This document shows, piece by piece, positions 7,995-18,714 of a stretch of 64,000 nt of DNA. How positions within the stretch are numbered: the first letter of the stretch is position 1; each line of letters begins with the position of its first letter. The position numbers and the translations under genes were made by a program. The notes under the pieces were generated by a model. The model searched no databases. It worked only from the letters and a program-made list of their open reading frames with translations, and had not been told where the DNA came from. Origin of the DNA: Mesorhizobium loti (GTDB lineage Bacteria; Pseudomonadota; Alphaproteobacteria; Rhizobiales; Rhizobiaceae); contig NZ_CP033334.1 of the NCBI RefSeq assembly GCF_013170705.1, positions 6,301,501-6,365,500 on the forward strand, in the 5' to 3' direction.

Positions 7995-8882
7995 ATGACT
8001 TTGTTTCGCGGCCTGTCGGCGTTCCCCCTTACGCCAACCGATGCCGAAGGGCATGTCGACACCGAGGGTCTGGCTCGTTTTCTCGAGCGTATTCAACGCG
8101 CGGGAGCGGACTCCATCGGCCTTCTGGGGAGCACGGGCGGTTATGCTTACCTCACCAGGGAAGAACGCAAGCGTGCCGTTCAGGCTGCCGTGGAATGCAT
8201 CGGCGGCAAAACGCCTCTTGTCGTGGGTGTGGGTGCATTGCGTACCGATGAAGCTCAGGCTCTGGCGCGCGATGCCAAATCCGCTGGTGCTGACGGCCTG
8301 CTCTTGGCACCGATGTCCTACGTTCCCCTGAACGAGGACGAAGTCTTCCAGCACTTCGTCGCGGTGGCCGAGGCGGGGGAATTGCCTTTGTGCATATATA
8401 ACAATCCAAGCACCACGCGCTTCACATTCAGCGACGCATTGATCGCCCGGCTGTCAGAGGTGTCCAATATCGTCGCGGTGAAAATGCCTCTGGCGGCAAA
8501 TGACGATTACGCGGGGGAACTGGCACGTTTGCGGTCGATGACGCCTGACACGTTCACAATCGGATACAGCGGCGATTGGGGCGCGGCGGATGCCCTGCTT
8601 GCCGGATGTGACACCTGGTACAGCGTTGCGGCAGGTCTGCTGGCGGTCCCGGCGCTTGCGCTGACGCGTGCAGCGCAGTCCGGCGACGCGGTGGAGTCCA
8701 CTCGGTTGAACCGCGCTTTCGGGCCGCTCTGGACCTTGTTCAAACACTACGGCAGCTTCCGCGTTATGTTCGTCATCGCCGACTACCTCGGTCTGGCGCA
8801 CGTCCAGCCACCGCGCCCTATTTTGCCGTTGCCGGAGGACGCCGGAGATGACATTAAGCAGGCATTGGAGAAGCTCAAATAG
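7995..8882 (+). CDS. Dihydrodipicolinate synthase/N-acetylneuraminate lyase family protein
   Basis: A 295-residue class I aldolase-like TIM barrel. The start is taken as the ATG at 7995 (MTLFRGLSAFPLTPTD), seven bases after AAGGA; an ATG two codons earlier is possible. Family features are LGSTGGYAYLTREER (phosphate/carboxylate-binding GSTGE-like loop), the Tyr of LPLCIYNNPSTTRF, and the Schiff-base Lys in IVAVKMP. Members condense pyruvate with an aldehyde or cleave a sugar acid, and the substrate here is unknown. Linkage to a LysE exporter suggests amino-acid or keto-acid metabolism. A decayed fragment of the same gene lies at 866-1083. Confidence 0.85.
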   Translation: MTLFRGLSAFPLTPTDAEGHVDTEGLARFLERIQRAGADSIGLLGSTGGYAYLTREERKRAVQAAVECIGGKTPLVVGVGALRTDEAQALARDAKSAGADGLLLAPMSYVPLNEDEVFQHFVAVAEAGELPLCIYNNPSTTRFTFSDALIARLSEVSNIVAVKMPLAANDDYAGELARLRSMTPDTFTIGYSGDWGAADALLAGCDTWYSVAAGLLAVPALALTRAAQSGDAVESTRLNRAFGPLWTLFKHYGSFRVMFVIADYLGLAHVQPPRPILPLPEDAGDDIKQALEKLK

Positions 8883-9029
8883 CCGAGCACAGGGCATGCC
8901 CAGTGCAACTGCTAGACGTTATGACCGTGGTCTGAGCGGCGGCCCGCCCTTAGTCTTTGCAGCTGTTAAGCAAACGGGGGTTGCTCGGGGAGTGCCCGAG
9001 CCGAGCCCCAAGCGAAGAAAGGACGGGCC

Positions 9030-10142
9030 ATGAAGCAAGATAGCGTTTTTTACGTCGGTGTCGATGTGTCGAAGGCGAAGCACGCCACTGCGGTTGCCGA
9101 GGGTGGCCGCAATGGGGAGGTCCGGTATTTCGGCGAGATCGAGGCGAGGCCGGCGGCGGTCGAGCGCTTCGTGCGCAAGCTGGAGAAAAAGCATCCTCGC
9201 CTGCATTTTTGTTACGAAGCCGGCCCGACCGGCTACGGGCTCTACCGGCAGATCGTCGAGCTCGGTCAGCGCTGCGATGTCGTTGCGCCCTCGCTGATCC
9301 CCAAGCGCCCGGGCGAGCGCGTCAAGACGAACCGGCGCGATGCGGTCAGTCTGGCGCGGCTGCTGCGGGCCGGAGAATTGAAGGGAATCTGGGTTCCAGA
9401 CGCGGTGCATGAAGCGGTGCGCGATCTAGTGCGGGTGCGCTCCGCGGCGAGCGAGGATCTGCGCAAGAAGCGCCAGCAGCTTCTGTCGTTCCTGCTGCGC
9501 CATGGCCGGGTCTTTACCGGACGCAAGAACTGGACCCGGAGCCATGCCCGCTGGCTGGCGGCGCAAAAGTTCGACCATCCGGCCCAGCAGATCGTGTTCC
9601 AGGACCAGGTCGACGTGGTCACCGATGCGCAGGACCGGCTGGAGCGGCTGGATGCGCAACTGGCCGAGCTGGTGCCGAGCTGGTCGATGGCGCCGGTGGT
9701 GATGGCCTATCAGGCGCTGCGTGGTGTGTCCTTCATCGTCGCCGTCACTTTCGTCAGCGAAGTCGGCGATGTCCGCCGGTTCGACACTCCGCGGCAGCTG
9801 ATGGCCTTTCTCGGCCTGGTGCCCTCGGAGCGCTCGACCGGTGACACGGTAAAGCGCGGCGGCCTGACGTTGGCCGGCAATCGCCGCGCCCGCCGCGTCC
9901 TGATCGAAGGCGCCTGGGCCTACCGCTATCCCGCCAGGGTGACGGAGCCCATTCGCGTCAGGCTCGAGGGTCTGCCGAAGGCGGTGCGCGAGATCGCCTG
10001 GAGGGCGCAGACTCGGCTTTGCGCCCGCTACCGGCGCCTGATGGCTGCGGGCAAGAACAAACCCATCGTCGTTGCGGCGATCGCGCGCGAGATGGCGGCG
10101 TTCCTGTGGGCCATCGGCCACCAGGTCGAACCGGTGCGTTGA
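9030..10142 (+). CDS. IS110-family transposase (DEDD)
   Basis: A 370-residue protein with the two hallmark IS110 domains. The N-terminal RuvC-like DEDD domain begins YVGVDVSKAKHATAV and contains YEAGPTGYGLYR and VKTNRRDAVSLARLLRAGEL. The C-terminal Tnp_20 domain has ALRGVSFIVAVTFVSEVGDV and FLGLVPSERSTGD, including the Ser nucleophile region. The start ATG follows GAAAGGA. IS110 elements lack classical inverted repeats and do not normally leave target duplications. They are guided by a non-coding RNA made from the element's end, so flanking sequence on one side probably belongs to the element. It looks intact and is probably a recent arrival. Confidence 0.93.
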   Translation: MKQDSVFYVGVDVSKAKHATAVAEGGRNGEVRYFGEIEARPAAVERFVRKLEKKHPRLHFCYEAGPTGYGLYRQIVELGQRCDVVAPSLIPKRPGERVKTNRRDAVSLARLLRAGELKGIWVPDAVHEAVRDLVRVRSAASEDLRKKRQQLLSFLLRHGRVFTGRKNWTRSHARWLAAQKFDHPAQQIVFQDQVDVVTDAQDRLERLDAQLAELVPSWSMAPVVMAYQALRGVSFIVAVTFVSEVGDVRRFDTPRQLMAFLGLVPSERSTGDTVKRGGLTLAGNRRARRVLIEGAWAYRYPARVTEPIRVRLEGLPKAVREIAWRAQTRLCARYRRLMAAGKNKPIVVAAIAREMAAFLWAIGHQVEPVR

Positions 10143-10737
10143 GATGCAGTGCGCTTCTTCATCGAAGATCAGGATCCCGACAAGCGCGCCCCCGGCGCGG
10201 TCGCCGCCGGATTGAAGGCTCTGCCCGCGCCGGATCTCCCGGCGGAAAAACCGGGCAGCACGGTGACGGGATGTGGCCACGGTGGGGAACTCCCGTCCTA
10301 ACTATGTGGCTGGGCATCAGCCCAACGCCCGATACTAGACAGGGATAGCCCAGGACGGATTACGGAAGTGCGGTAACCAACCCGCGGATAAGAGCTGGAT
10401 CAACCGTCGTCTCAAGGCCCCATCCCGTCTCCGTGCTGCCCTCATCAATGGCAAACAAAACCTGTGGCAAAAGGCATAGGGCGAAAAAGGTCATCCATCA
10501 TCTTGACCACGGTCATAAGAGTTAGGCACCCGGCGCTCGGGCGTTCCACGCACCGTTCGAGATGGAAGTTGGGCGGCGCAGAGTTGGATCGGGTTGGTCG
10601 CGCTTTGGCTTTGCGGTCTCTTCGGTGGTGAAATGGTCGCAACGTTATCGTGCTCCGGTAGCGCCGGGAAGATGGGCGGCCATCGCAAAAGCGTTCTGCA
10701 GCCGCATCGAACTTTCATCCGCGACCAAACGACCGGA
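10143..10737. other. Region after the IS110 transposase: probable element end plus unassigned sequence
   Basis: There is no convincing gene. The first part, to roughly 10.3-10.4 kb, is likely the non-coding right end of the IS110 element. It contains several short inverted repeats, for example in ccggatctcccggcggaaaa. The exact edge cannot be set because IS110 ends lack inverted repeats. From about 10.56 kb the sequence may already belong to the decayed ISKra4-type element that follows. Confidence 0.4.
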
Positions 10738-11345
10738 AGTAGAATTTCGAGCTGATCGTAGGCCGCTCGCTGCCTGAAGAGGGTGCTCCGCGCCACATCG
10801 GTTTCGTCTATGGCTATGATCGCGAGCCGCAACGGCGCATTCTCGACCAAGAAGCAAGCCAATCAGGATATCACCTTCATCACCGACGGTGGGGAAGAAT
10901 CGCCGACTGGTTCCATATCACCGTGCGCATCAGGGTCCTTCGGCAGTTCGTGCAAGGGCTCGAAAACCAGGACGAGCAGACCGGACAGGACCTGCTCGAA
11001 CTCTGCGCAGGATCAAATGGCATCTCTGGCATGTTGACGTCTATCGGGCCCGTCACGGAATCGCCGACCTGCAATTCGACGCGGAAGGTCTCGAAACAGG
11101 CTAGACGAACATCCGCAAGTTCCTGACCGCCATCGGCGAGTTCACCAGGCCTACATCGCCTCCAACAGTGCCAGCCTGATTAATTACGGCGAGCGTTAGC
11201 GGTCCGGAGATCGCATCTCTTCGGCCCTCGTCAAGGTCACCGTCAACGCCGTTCCAAGCGGGTCGCCAACAAACGGCAGATGCGGTGGAGCAGGATCGGC
11301 GCACATCTTCTGCTGCAAACCCGCACGCAGATCCTCGATGACCAT
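10738..11345 (+). pseudogene. ISKra4-type transposase remnant, copy 1
   Basis: Translating piecewise across frames recovers the ISKra4 transposase: HIGFVYGYDREP, then ITFITDGGE, then a block rich in RQFVQGLENQDEQTGQDLLE, IKWHLWHVDVYRARHGIADL, a YIASNSASLINYGER-like stretch and GAHLLLQTRTQ. At least four frame changes and missing stretches mean no functional protein can be made. A parallel remnant of the same element lies at 26205-26780 in the same orientation, so the two bracket the virA-virB-virG cluster. Confidence 0.75.
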
Positions 11346-11474
11346 CCCGACGCGCTTGGCGTGCAGCCCCTCACCTCGCCCGCGCCCCGCGGTGGTTCTT
11401 GCCAAGAGACGCTCGCTCGCATCTAACGAAAACCGCCGCTGCATTTAGCTGCATCCATTGTTCGGATGCGTGCG

Positions 11475-11521
11475 ATCCAAACAATCAATTTGTTCAATCA
11501 GCTTCTTGAAAGCTAACCCTT
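11475..11521 (+). promoter_or_regulatory. Orphan nod box
   Basis: The plus strand reads atccaaacaatcaatttgtt, then caatcagcttcttgaaagct. It matches the conserved first block of the nod box (ATCCAAACAATCRATTTTACCAATC) in all but a few positions. It points into 11.5-12.3 kb, where no nod gene or other recognisable gene follows. It may be a relic of a nod operon promoter or drive an unrecognised transcript. Confidence 0.7.
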
Positions 11522-12308
11522 GTTTGGTGGAATATGGGCTCTGTCGTCGACGCTGGCTTAATGCAGGGGCTGCATGCAGGAGATACAATGCACAGAGATC
11601 GCAAGCGGGTTAGCGGCATAATGGCTGGCCGACCGGTGTCATCCCCAGGCTGCTGCAGCGTGCGGCTTGTCTGTCCCTCCATGATCTCGAATACTGCGAC
11701 AGGTTGCCCGCCTTGTGTGTCGCCTCGATCTCATAACCGATCGTGAGCTGTTCAATGGGCTATCCTTCGCCGGATAAGAGATGAAGTGCGAACGCTCCTC
11801 GGGGATCATGCCGATCGTACGTCCGTCCTGCTTACTCTGGTCAGGCATAGAGCGCAATTTGTTGGCCCAGCTATGAAACTCTTGCCGGAAGTTAGCTCTG
11901 CCGCGTGCGTGATGGCTTGAGCGGACTGACGCAACGAAGGCTCACGAGTATTCGGTTCCTGCCGTCATTATGACGAGACTCAACGGTACCTTCAACATCG
12001 GCGTGGTTCGACTCGCCACGCGAAAACAGGCAAATCTCGATTGAATCCGTCACGCGGTGTCAGCCTGGCATTGGTGCCTTCCCTTCTCAACAACTATCAA
12101 ATCAGCACTCACGGATAGCCCAGTTATCGTTCTAACGTGCCTTAACGCCGTGCCTTCAGTTCCACGTTCGCGTCGAGCTCGCGAGTGGCCAGAGTTCGGA
12201 AAAGAACGGTCGAAGTCTAATCGCCGCGAAATTCAACGGAGGGTCAGCGGGGCAACGGGGGCAAAGTGCGACGGTGTCTAAGCCGTCTTTGTGGGGGGAG
12301 AGGTACAC
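11522..12308. other. Intergenic region downstream of the orphan nod box
   Basis: Nearly 790 bases between the nod box and virA. Only short frames (70 codons or fewer) without recognisable motifs are present. The stretch directly before virA ends in a strong ribosome-binding run (GGGGGGAGAGG) ahead of the virA ATG at 12309. No good vir box was found here. Confidence 0.4.
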
Positions 12309-14849
12309 ATGGTTTTCCTGTTCCAGCAGCATCCGGCCGCACACCGAAGCAATGAGGAGCAAGAATTCGGATCGGACTTTCGCAAGGCGCGCACCGCGCA
12401 TCAAACGCCGTTTCGTTGTGAAAAAAGGCTCAGTACCGACAACGTTTTTGTAATCGCCCTGGCGGCCTCGTTTGCGCTCTTGGTCGGGATACAGAGGCAG
12501 GACCCACAGGTCGACGAGGCGGTCCTAAGTGAACTGCGAACGATTCAGATCAACTACGCATTGCTCCAGCGCGATGTCGCTCGCGCTCGAACCGACATGG
12601 TATTGGACTTCCGCACCGTTGATTCTACCCTCCAAGCATTGCAAAGGAACGTTACAAACTTGCAACGCCTTGCCGAGATTTCGCCCGATGAGAGCTCCGG
12701 AGCGCACTCCAGGTTGCTTGCACAGCTCAAAAAGTCCGTCGAAAACACAGAGGCTGTCATCTCGGCAGCGGCTGCGCAAAATGAGCTTCTGCAAAGCAGT
12801 CTCGTACGGTTTGCTCGCTCGGTCAATCGCCTTGAGGGGGCGCCGTCCAACAGGCTTGAACTCTCCAATTTGATCCTTCAGTTTTCGGCCAGACCGGGAT
12901 TCAGCCTCGCATCACAGATCGATCAGTCTCTCAGCCGACTTCCTCCGAGCCAGGACCAAGCCACCCACGATGTTGTCCGCAACGGCCGCGCTATCCTGTC
13001 CGCGTTGTCGAGAGTGGACCGCGCAGCCGATCGGATCGCATCCTTTAACACGTTCGCCAAGGCCGCCGAACTGGAGGGCGAATATCTGAAAGACTACAGC
13101 TTGGCCAGCGCGCAAGCGCAGCGCACACGACTTTTCTTTGGCTCGGTGTCCATATGCCTCTGCTTGTTTGCGATCATTCGGGCCTTCAGGCTGCATGTGC
13201 GGACGAACCGGTTGGAAAGGCGGCTGGAGCTTGAAGAGGCAATGCGTGAGATCGAAGCTCGTTTCAACGAAAGTAAAGCAAAGAACGCGTCGCCGCGCTT
13301 TTCAACCGAAGCAGCGCTTAGACTTGTTCAACGCGCCTTCGACGCGGATCAATGCGCGCTTGCTCTGGTGGATCCGAGTCTCAGCAGGCATACCGAGTGC
13401 TTTGCGACGAACACGTGCATGCGTGTCTGGAACGTCGCGCTTCTTGATGAAGTCGTTTCACTTGTCCGCGCCGGATGGCCAGTATTTCGCGTCGTTCCGG
13501 CGGCGGAAATGGTTCGCACCGCCCCAGACACTTCCGGTGTTTGTCAAATTGTTGCTTGCAGGGCCTCCGATCAGCAGGCTGTGGTTTGCATCCTTGTTTT
13601 TGAACGAGATCGCTCACTCCCTTCAGCAGGCGACCTGCGGGTTCTTGCCAGAGCCATTGTGCGTTTGAGCAACCATCTTGAAATGCAACGTGTAAATGCC
13701 GAACGCGACCTTCTGGCGAGTCGATGGGAGCATTTGGAAAGGCTGAGGACCGTCGGCACGATCGCAAGCGGCGCCACACATGAGTTCAACAATATTTTAG
13801 GCGCAATAATCGGATATTCAGAAATTGCCCAAGGTCTGGTGCGTCGCCCCTCCAGAATACGGAAGCACATCGATCAAATCATCTTATCTGGACGCCGCGC
13901 CAAGCTGATCGTTGACCAGATCTTGTCACTCAGCCGAAACCGCAAGCGCGTTGCAGTGCCTTTCAACGTCTCCGAAATTGTCATGGATCTTGCGCCATTG
14001 CTGCGGGTTACAGTTCGTGCGGGTGTTCAGTTGAACTTCAAGATCAACGAGTGGCAAACGATGGTCGAGGGCAGCCCAACCGAGATGCAGCAGATCCTCA
14101 TGAATCTGTGCAAGAACGCGTCGGAGGCTGTCTTGAACGAGGGCCGCGTCGAGGTTAGCGTTTCTCGCGCCCAGGTGTGCCAAACCAAACCGCTGGCTCA
14201 GGGCACCTTGAGACCTGGAGATTACGTTCTCCTCTCCATCAGCGACGATGGCCCGGGAATCGCAAGTTCGATACTTCCGCATGTCTTTGAGCCCTTTTTT
14301 ACCACGCGCTCTCTCGTCGGCGGGACCGGGCTGGGTCTTGCTGCGGTTGACAGAAACGTGAGCGCGCTCGCAGGATGCCTTGACGTCACCTCGGCTGTTG
14401 GCCGAGGGACGCGCTTTGATATCTACTTACCGGCCTCCAAGGAGGAGCCAGTCAGCGCTGACATCGCTTTTGGCCCATACGACGGATCACTTGGCAACGG
14501 AGAAATCGTTGCAGTCGTGGAGCCCGATCCAGCTGAGTTGGAGATCTACAAGGACAAGATCGCCGCGCTGGGTTATAAGCCCGTCGGCTTCGCGACCTTC
14601 GAAAGTCTTTGCGGCTGGACCGAGAGCGGGAAGGCAGCAGACCTGCTGATCTTAGGTAAAATGCCCTTCCTGGAGCGAGGACAGGCCGAATCCGTGGTCG
14701 CCACCCTCATGACGGTGCCTGTCATAGTCGTCGGCGAAATCGACCCCATGCCGGTCACATCTGCCAATCAGGCCTTCGTCCTTTGGCTAGCGAAGCCGGT
14801 TTCGTCCCGGACAATGCAGCATGCGGTTCGTACAATGATGATGGCATGA
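12309..14849 (+). CDS. virA: VirA-type two-component sensor histidine kinase
   Basis: Start at the ATG at 12309, seven bases after a purine-rich ribosome-binding site; 846 residues, close to Agrobacterium VirA. There is a membrane helix at about 45-65 ([15 protein letters not shown]), a periplasmic sensor region of about 210 residues, and a second helix near 277-295 ([15 protein letters not shown]). A linker/GAF-like region follows, then HisKA with the phospho-acceptor His in [11 protein letters not shown] (about 488), HATPase motifs ([25 protein letters not shown]), and a C-terminal receiver-like domain without an obvious phospho-acceptor site. It senses plant signals and phosphorylates VirG. 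It is convergent with the virB operon. In M. loti R7A the homologous pair switches on the T4SS during symbiosis. Confidence 0.92.
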   Translation: MVFLFQQHPAAHRSNEEQEFGSDFRKARTAHQTPFRCEKRLSTDNVFVIALAASFALLVGIQRQDPQVDEAVLSELRTIQINYALLQRDVARARTDMVLDFRTVDSTLQALQRNVTNLQRLAEISPDESSGAHSRLLAQLKKSVENTEAVISAAAAQNELLQSSLVRFARSVNRLEGAPSNRLELSNLILQFSARPGFSLASQIDQSLSRLPPSQDQATHDVVRNGRAILSALSRVDRAADRIASFNTFAKAAELEGEYLKDYSLASAQAQRTRLFFGSVSICLCLFAIIRAFRLHVRTNRLERRLELEEAMREIEARFNESKAKNASPRFSTEAALRLVQRAFDADQCALALVDPSLSRHTECFATNTCMRVWNVALLDEVVSLVRAGWPVFRVVPAAEMVRTAPDTSGVCQIVACRASDQQAVVCILVFERDRSLPSAGDLRVLARAIVRLSNHLEMQRVNAERDLLASRWEHLERLRTVGTIASGATHEFNNILGAIIGYSEIAQGLVRRPSRIRKHIDQIILSGRRAKLIVDQILSLSRNRKRVAVPFNVSEIVMDLAPLLRVTVRAGVQLNFKINEWQTMVEGSPTEMQQILMNLCKNASEAVLNEGRVEVSVSRAQVCQTKPLAQGTLRPGDYVLLSISDDGPGIASSILPHVFEPFFTTRSLVGGTGLGLAAVDRNVSALAGCLDVTSAVGRGTRFDIYLPASKEEPVSADIAFGPYDGSLGNGEIVAVVEPDPAELEIYKDKIAALGYKPVGFATFESLCGWTESGKAADLLILGKMPFLERGQAESVVATLMTVPVIVVGEIDPMPVTSANQAFVLWLAKPVSSRTMQHAVRTMMMA

Positions 14850-14962
14850 TGCCGCCGACTCGATCGGGCTACCTAAGAAATCCGAGAAGACCGTCAAAAG
14901 GGCATTGAAGCAGAACAATGACGCGTCACATCACCGGCTTTTCGATCCCGAGACGTTGTTCC

Positions 14963-16003
14963 TTAGTGCGTGTTGAGAAGGTCGGCTACTGTCTCTCCCC
15001 GTCGACGGGCATCGGCGGCGAGCCATACCTCTCCCACCTCATACACGTCGCCTTGGGTACGGAACGGTACGATGACGTCAATGGCAGCCGACAGCATGTC
15101 CAGAAGCGTGCGGTCTTCCACAGCGGCTCCTTGCGCGCTGCTCTTGACGAGTGAAAAGAGCTTTTTGAAACCTTGGACCGGATCAGCCCCATGAATCGTT
15201 GATATCGATCCCGCATGGCCGGAGACGACTTCGCTAAGGTAGGCCCAAGCGGCATCATCGCGCATCTCGCCAAGCAATATTCGATCGGGGCGCATGCGCA
15301 AGCTGGCTTGCAACAGTTGCTCGGCCGTCATCGCACCTGCGCCTGCTCGGTCCTTCGGATAGAGTAAGCGGACATGGTTCTCGTGCGGGATTGCAAGTTC
15401 GAGCGTGTCCTCGATGCTGATCAACCTCTCTTGCGGGGGTATAGCGTTGATCAAAGTCTTGCTCATTGTCGTTTTGCCGCTTCCACTAGGTCCGCAAAGC
15501 AGCATCGTGAGCCGCCCGCAGACGCAGGCACGCAAAAATTGCTCCAAGTCACCATGGTCGTAGTGCTGAAGAATTGTTTCGTCCTGCCGCTCTTGGCGCT
15601 CTTTTCGCGATCGCCACTGATTCCAGCGCGAGTATTCGTAGCGAGTTGAAACTTCCTTGAGTTCGGTCACACGACTTGAGGGACGCCGTATCGTCAGGCT
15701 TATTGTTCGTGAGGGTACAGCGGGCGGCAAACAGATCTGCAGCCGCTCTCCGTTCGGCAACTCAGTCGCACAGAGGGGGCTTTGCGGTCCGACGTCTTGC
15801 TTGCGCAGCGCTCCCGCCAGGATCGCGATGTCCTCCAGATCATCATAAGACAGCGGCAGCGGATGTTTCGTGAAAAGGCCGGCTTGTCGGACAAAGGCTT
15901 CCCCAGGCCGGTTGATAGCGACCTCTTCGGTGCTTGGCTCCTCAAGCCATTTCAGAACGGGCTCGAGGAGCAAACGCAATTGAGGATCAGCCTCCGATTG
16001 CAT
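14963..16003 (-). CDS. virB11: VirB11 T4SS ATPase
   Basis: The start is taken at the ATG at 16003 ([15 protein letters not shown]), eight bases after GGAGAG; 346 residues, matching VirB11 length. It has Walker [13 protein letters not shown], the Asp box near SIEDTLEL, and Walker B-type [11 protein letters not shown] with the His box [11 protein letters not shown]. This is a hexameric traffic ATPase on the cytoplasmic face, working with VirB4 and VirD4 to power pilus assembly and substrate transfer. It overlaps the 3' end of virB10 by 17 bp and is the last gene of the operon. Confidence 0.95.
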   Translation of the reverse strand: MQSEADPQLRLLLEPVLKWLEEPSTEEVAINRPGEAFVRQAGLFTKHPLPLSYDDLEDIAILAGALRKQDVGPQSPLCATELPNGERLQICLPPAVPSRTISLTIRRPSSRVTELKEVSTRYEYSRWNQWRSRKERQERQDETILQHYDHGDLEQFLRACVCGRLTMLLCGPSGSGKTTMSKTLINAIPPQERLISIEDTLELAIPHENHVRLLYPKDRAGAGAMTAEQLLQASLRMRPDRILLGEMRDDAAWAYLSEVVSGHAGSISTIHGADPVQGFKKLFSLVKSSAQGAAVEDRTLLDMLSAAIDVIVPFRTQGDVYEVGEVWLAADARRRGETVADLLNTH

Positions 16004-17126
16004 TTTTGTCTCTCCGGCGTTCGCGATGTTGGGCTGGCGCCACTGCCGTCGCTCTAAGATCGTATACATCTGAGAAATCGAGGTCCCGAGCCACAAAGAT
16101 GGATACGGCATCTCCCTGGTTTTTCTTCAGGGTTGGCGGAACGTTGATCGTCGCTCTCAGTGTCGTCTCGACGGCTTGTCCACCGTTGCTCTGGAAGCTG
16201 TTGATGCCGCTTCCTCCGCCAGAGCTGGCCGCGTATTGACCGGCCGCCTGAAACGCCCCTTGGATGACGCTCATGAGTATCGCTCCGCCAAAGCGTTCCC
16301 GGAAGTGATTGTCCACCGTGCCAGGCATTCCGGAGCGGCCGAGCTCGTCAGCGCCCGGCGATGCTATCGAAACCAGAGCATGGTCAGGTGTTTCGATGCG
16401 CGTCCACAGCACGAAGACACGCGCATCCCCCTGCTGGAGACCACGCTGGATCTCGCCAATCACGGTCGTCCCGCGATCCAAGAGCACGACATTGTTGGTG
16501 GCGCCGCGGACGTCTTTAGGTAAGACGCACTTCACATAGCCGGGCAAATTTGTGTCGACTGCCGTTTGCAAAATACAGGGAATGATCGTTCCTTGAGTAA
16601 TCACGAGATCAGGGTGCGGCAAAAGTGTGGCCCGGCTCGGCTCCTGTATATCTTGCTTCAATCGGCCTGACAGATCGCCACCGATTGAAATCTCATCCGC
16701 GGTCGCCGGAGCATCCTTATGGTTGTCTTCGCTCCGCCGATCGTCATTGGCCATTTGACCGCTGCCACTGTAGGCGAAAATTGGTGTTTCCTCGGGCGGC
16801 GGATCAGCTGGCGCCGGTGGGGGCGGCGTGGATGGCGCAGGATCTGCCGCCTGCGCCGCCTGCACCGGTGCTGGAGGTTCGGGAGCAATCTCAATCGGCA
16901 CGGGGCGGAATGGCTCGGCGCTGGTGACAATTGGCGGTTTTGGCTGAGATGGTTCGTCTTGTGTGCTGGGGCGACCTCCGAGCCAGATGAGCGATAGAGA
17001 TGAGATGAGAACAAGAGCAGCGACGGCCAATTTCTGCGATCCCGAAACCTGCCGGCGGGCCGGCTCCGAGACCATCGATCCGGATGCATGTACATCATGT
17101 CCCGACTGTGGGCCGGTTTCATTCAT
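15987..17126 (-). CDS. virB10: VirB10 T4SS core complex protein
   Basis: 379 residues from the ATG at 17126 ([12 protein letters not shown]). It has a cytoplasmic N-terminus, one membrane helix (about 35-54, [19 protein letters not shown]) and a Pro-rich periplasmic stretch (about 55-125, with [11 protein letters not shown]). The conserved C-terminal beta-barrel domain contains [18 protein letters not shown] and [11 protein letters not shown]. VirB10 spans both membranes and gates the outer-membrane pore with VirB7 and VirB9. Its start overlaps the virB9 stop (ATGA), so translation is probably coupled. Confidence 0.94.
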   Translation of the reverse strand: MNETGPQSGHDVHASGSMVSEPARRQVSGSQKLAVAALVLISSLSLIWLGGRPSTQDEPSQPKPPIVTSAEPFRPVPIEIAPEPPAPVQAAQAADPAPSTPPPPAPADPPPEETPIFAYSGSGQMANDDRRSEDNHKDAPATADEISIGGDLSGRLKQDIQEPSRATLLPHPDLVITQGTIIPCILQTAVDTNLPGYVKCVLPKDVRGATNNVVLLDRGTTVIGEIQRGLQQGDARVFVLWTRIETPDHALVSIASPGADELGRSGMPGTVDNHFRERFGGAILMSVIQGAFQAAGQYAASSGGGSGINSFQSNGGQAVETTLRATINVPPTLKKNQGDAVSIFVARDLDFSDVYDLRATAVAPAQHRERRRDKNAIGG

Positions 17127-18004
17127 CGGCCCGAGCCTTTCAAAACGCGCCACACGTCGGGTGTCACTGTACCGGTCCCTGGCGCTCGTCCCATAGGATC
17201 ATAGGCCCTGTTGAAAATGGACAAGACCGTGTTGCCATCTCTCAGACGCCATTCCCGGGCGACTGCGGATACTTCAACATAGTCGCCTTTTACTGCGTAA
17301 TTGGCAGCGGCTTCCTTGCCGTCTGGATTGATAACGTAGAGGGAGGGTATGCGGGAATTGCTTGGGAAGCCAAATACCGTGGTAAAGCCATTATCAAAAA
17401 CTTCCAGCGGCGCCAGCGATCGATCGCCCTTTGCGACATAGTGAAAATTGTTTTCGTCCGGACTGGCAGTTGCGGCGGGCCGATTCAACAAATCCTGAAC
17501 TCTCTCGTCTTGCAGCACTTTCGCCCGGGCCTGGCCAAGAATCGAGCGCCTTTCTGCTTCCTTTCTCTGAGCAGCAGCCTCATCGGCAGGATAGGTGAAC
17601 TGCACACTGTAGTATAGGTCTGGTTGCTGCTCATCGAGTTTGGGCATCGCCCTCGTGGAAATGCTGAAGACGTATCTGCGTGTACCGGACTCGCTCTCGG
17701 CAAGCACGATGACCGGCTGGGGCGGCAGGATGCGACTAGCCTTAAAGAAGAGATAATTGGCGCGCGGAAGCGCAGCCAGGTCTTTGCTATTGGAAACGGC
17801 CACGGCTGCGACGGTCTCGTTGGCCGCGAATGTGACAACCAGCGTTGCCCCCACTGCGGTCGATAGGCGCACCACTTCGTCGGGACGGTAAGCCAGGTAG
17901 CGCATCCGCGCATCATGCTTGCCAGCAAGGGGCGTGTCTTCCGCCCACGCTTCCATCGTTAGGAAGAGTGAACAGGCCAGCGCCAGAAATGCTCTTTTTG
18001 TCAT
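17123..18004 (-). CDS. virB9: VirB9 T4SS outer-membrane complex protein
   Basis: 293 residues with a Sec signal peptide ([21 protein letters not shown]) and the two-lobed VirB9/CagX architecture. The N-terminal part carries [20 protein letters not shown], and the C-terminal part carries [22 protein letters not shown] and [18 protein letters not shown]. It forms the outer-membrane core ring with VirB7 and VirB10. Both ends overlap their neighbours by four bases (virB8 stop/virB9 start and virB9 stop/virB10 start, each ATGA). Confidence 0.95.
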   Translation of the reverse strand: MTKRAFLALACSLFLTMEAWAEDTPLAGKHDARMRYLAYRPDEVVRLSTAVGATLVVTFAANETVAAVAVSNSKDLAALPRANYLFFKASRILPPQPVIVLAESESGTRRYVFSISTRAMPKLDEQQPDLYYSVQFTYPADEAAAQRKEAERRSILGQARAKVLQDERVQDLLNRPAATASPDENNFHYVAKGDRSLAPLEVFDNGFTTVFGFPSNSRIPSLYVINPDGKEAAANYAVKGDYVEVSAVAREWRLRDGNTVLSIFNRAYDPMGRAPGTGTVTPDVWRVLKGSGR

Positions 18005-18714
18005 GGCTGCACGAAGCCCAGGTTCGATACGGTATCTTCCGAGGCTTGATAGGATGTGACGAGTAGACCTCCTGGATTGGTGAGCCTCGATTGCCCAGAC
18101 AGACCCGTCAAGCGCTCGTAGCGGATGGTAGCTGTCCAGGTGGTCACTATCGGCATCTGCCCATCGACAATAAGGGTACGTTTGTAGCGGATCTGTTGAA
18201 CGTCCGGACTGAGGTCGTTCGAGGAAATATGCGCGACCTCGAGCTTGCCGCGCTTGCCAACCGTGACTTGGGGCGAGGTGGGATTCGGATAGTTGAAGAA
18301 ATCTTGATATTGCTGTTGCACAGCCGGTGCGCTGAAACTGGATACGAGGTCATAGGCGTATTGGGCTGTATCTGCTGTGTAGCCCTCGCGCAGGCGTACA
18401 TATTCCCACAGTGAAGCATTTATGACGGCTCGATCTTGGGTTGCCGGCAGTCGCGAGATTGACACTTCGCTGTCAACGGTCCCATCAGGCCGTACCCAGA
18501 GGAACACAGGTACGAGCTTGGCCAACGGGACCATGGCAGCGATGGTAAATGCCTGGGCAACATTTCCGAGGACCGCCGCTGCGGCAAAAGCTATCAGGGC
18601 CTTTGACAGGCGCCGCGCAGACTTCGCTCGTGAAGTTTGAAACGCTTCCACCTTCTTGTAGTGGGCGGCTAGCGTTTCTCTCTCCACCAGAAGGGCATGA
18701 TCAGGAAACTTCAC
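18001..18714 (-). CDS. virB8: VirB8 T4SS inner-membrane assembly protein
   Basis: 237 residues beginning at GTG 18714, which overlaps the virB7 stop (GTGA). There is a short cytoplasmic tail, one membrane helix (about 40-62, SKALIAFAAAAVLGNVAQAF) and a periplasmic NTF2-like VirB8 domain. That domain shows the typical VPVFLWVRPDG, LWEYVRLREGYT and TWTATIRYE blocks. VirB8 is a nucleation factor for the inner-membrane part of the channel. Length and order match Agrobacterium. Confidence 0.94.
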   Translation of the reverse strand: MKFPDHALLVERETLAAHYKKVEAFQTSRAKSARRLSKALIAFAAAAVLGNVAQAFTIAAMVPLAKLVPVFLWVRPDGTVDSEVSISRLPATQDRAVINASLWEYVRLREGYTADTAQYAYDLVSSFSAPAVQQQYQDFFNYPNPTSPQVTVGKRGKLEVAHISSNDLSPDVQQIRYKRTLIVDGQMPIVTTWTATIRYERLTGLSGQSRLTNPGGLLVTSYQASEDTVSNLGFVQP

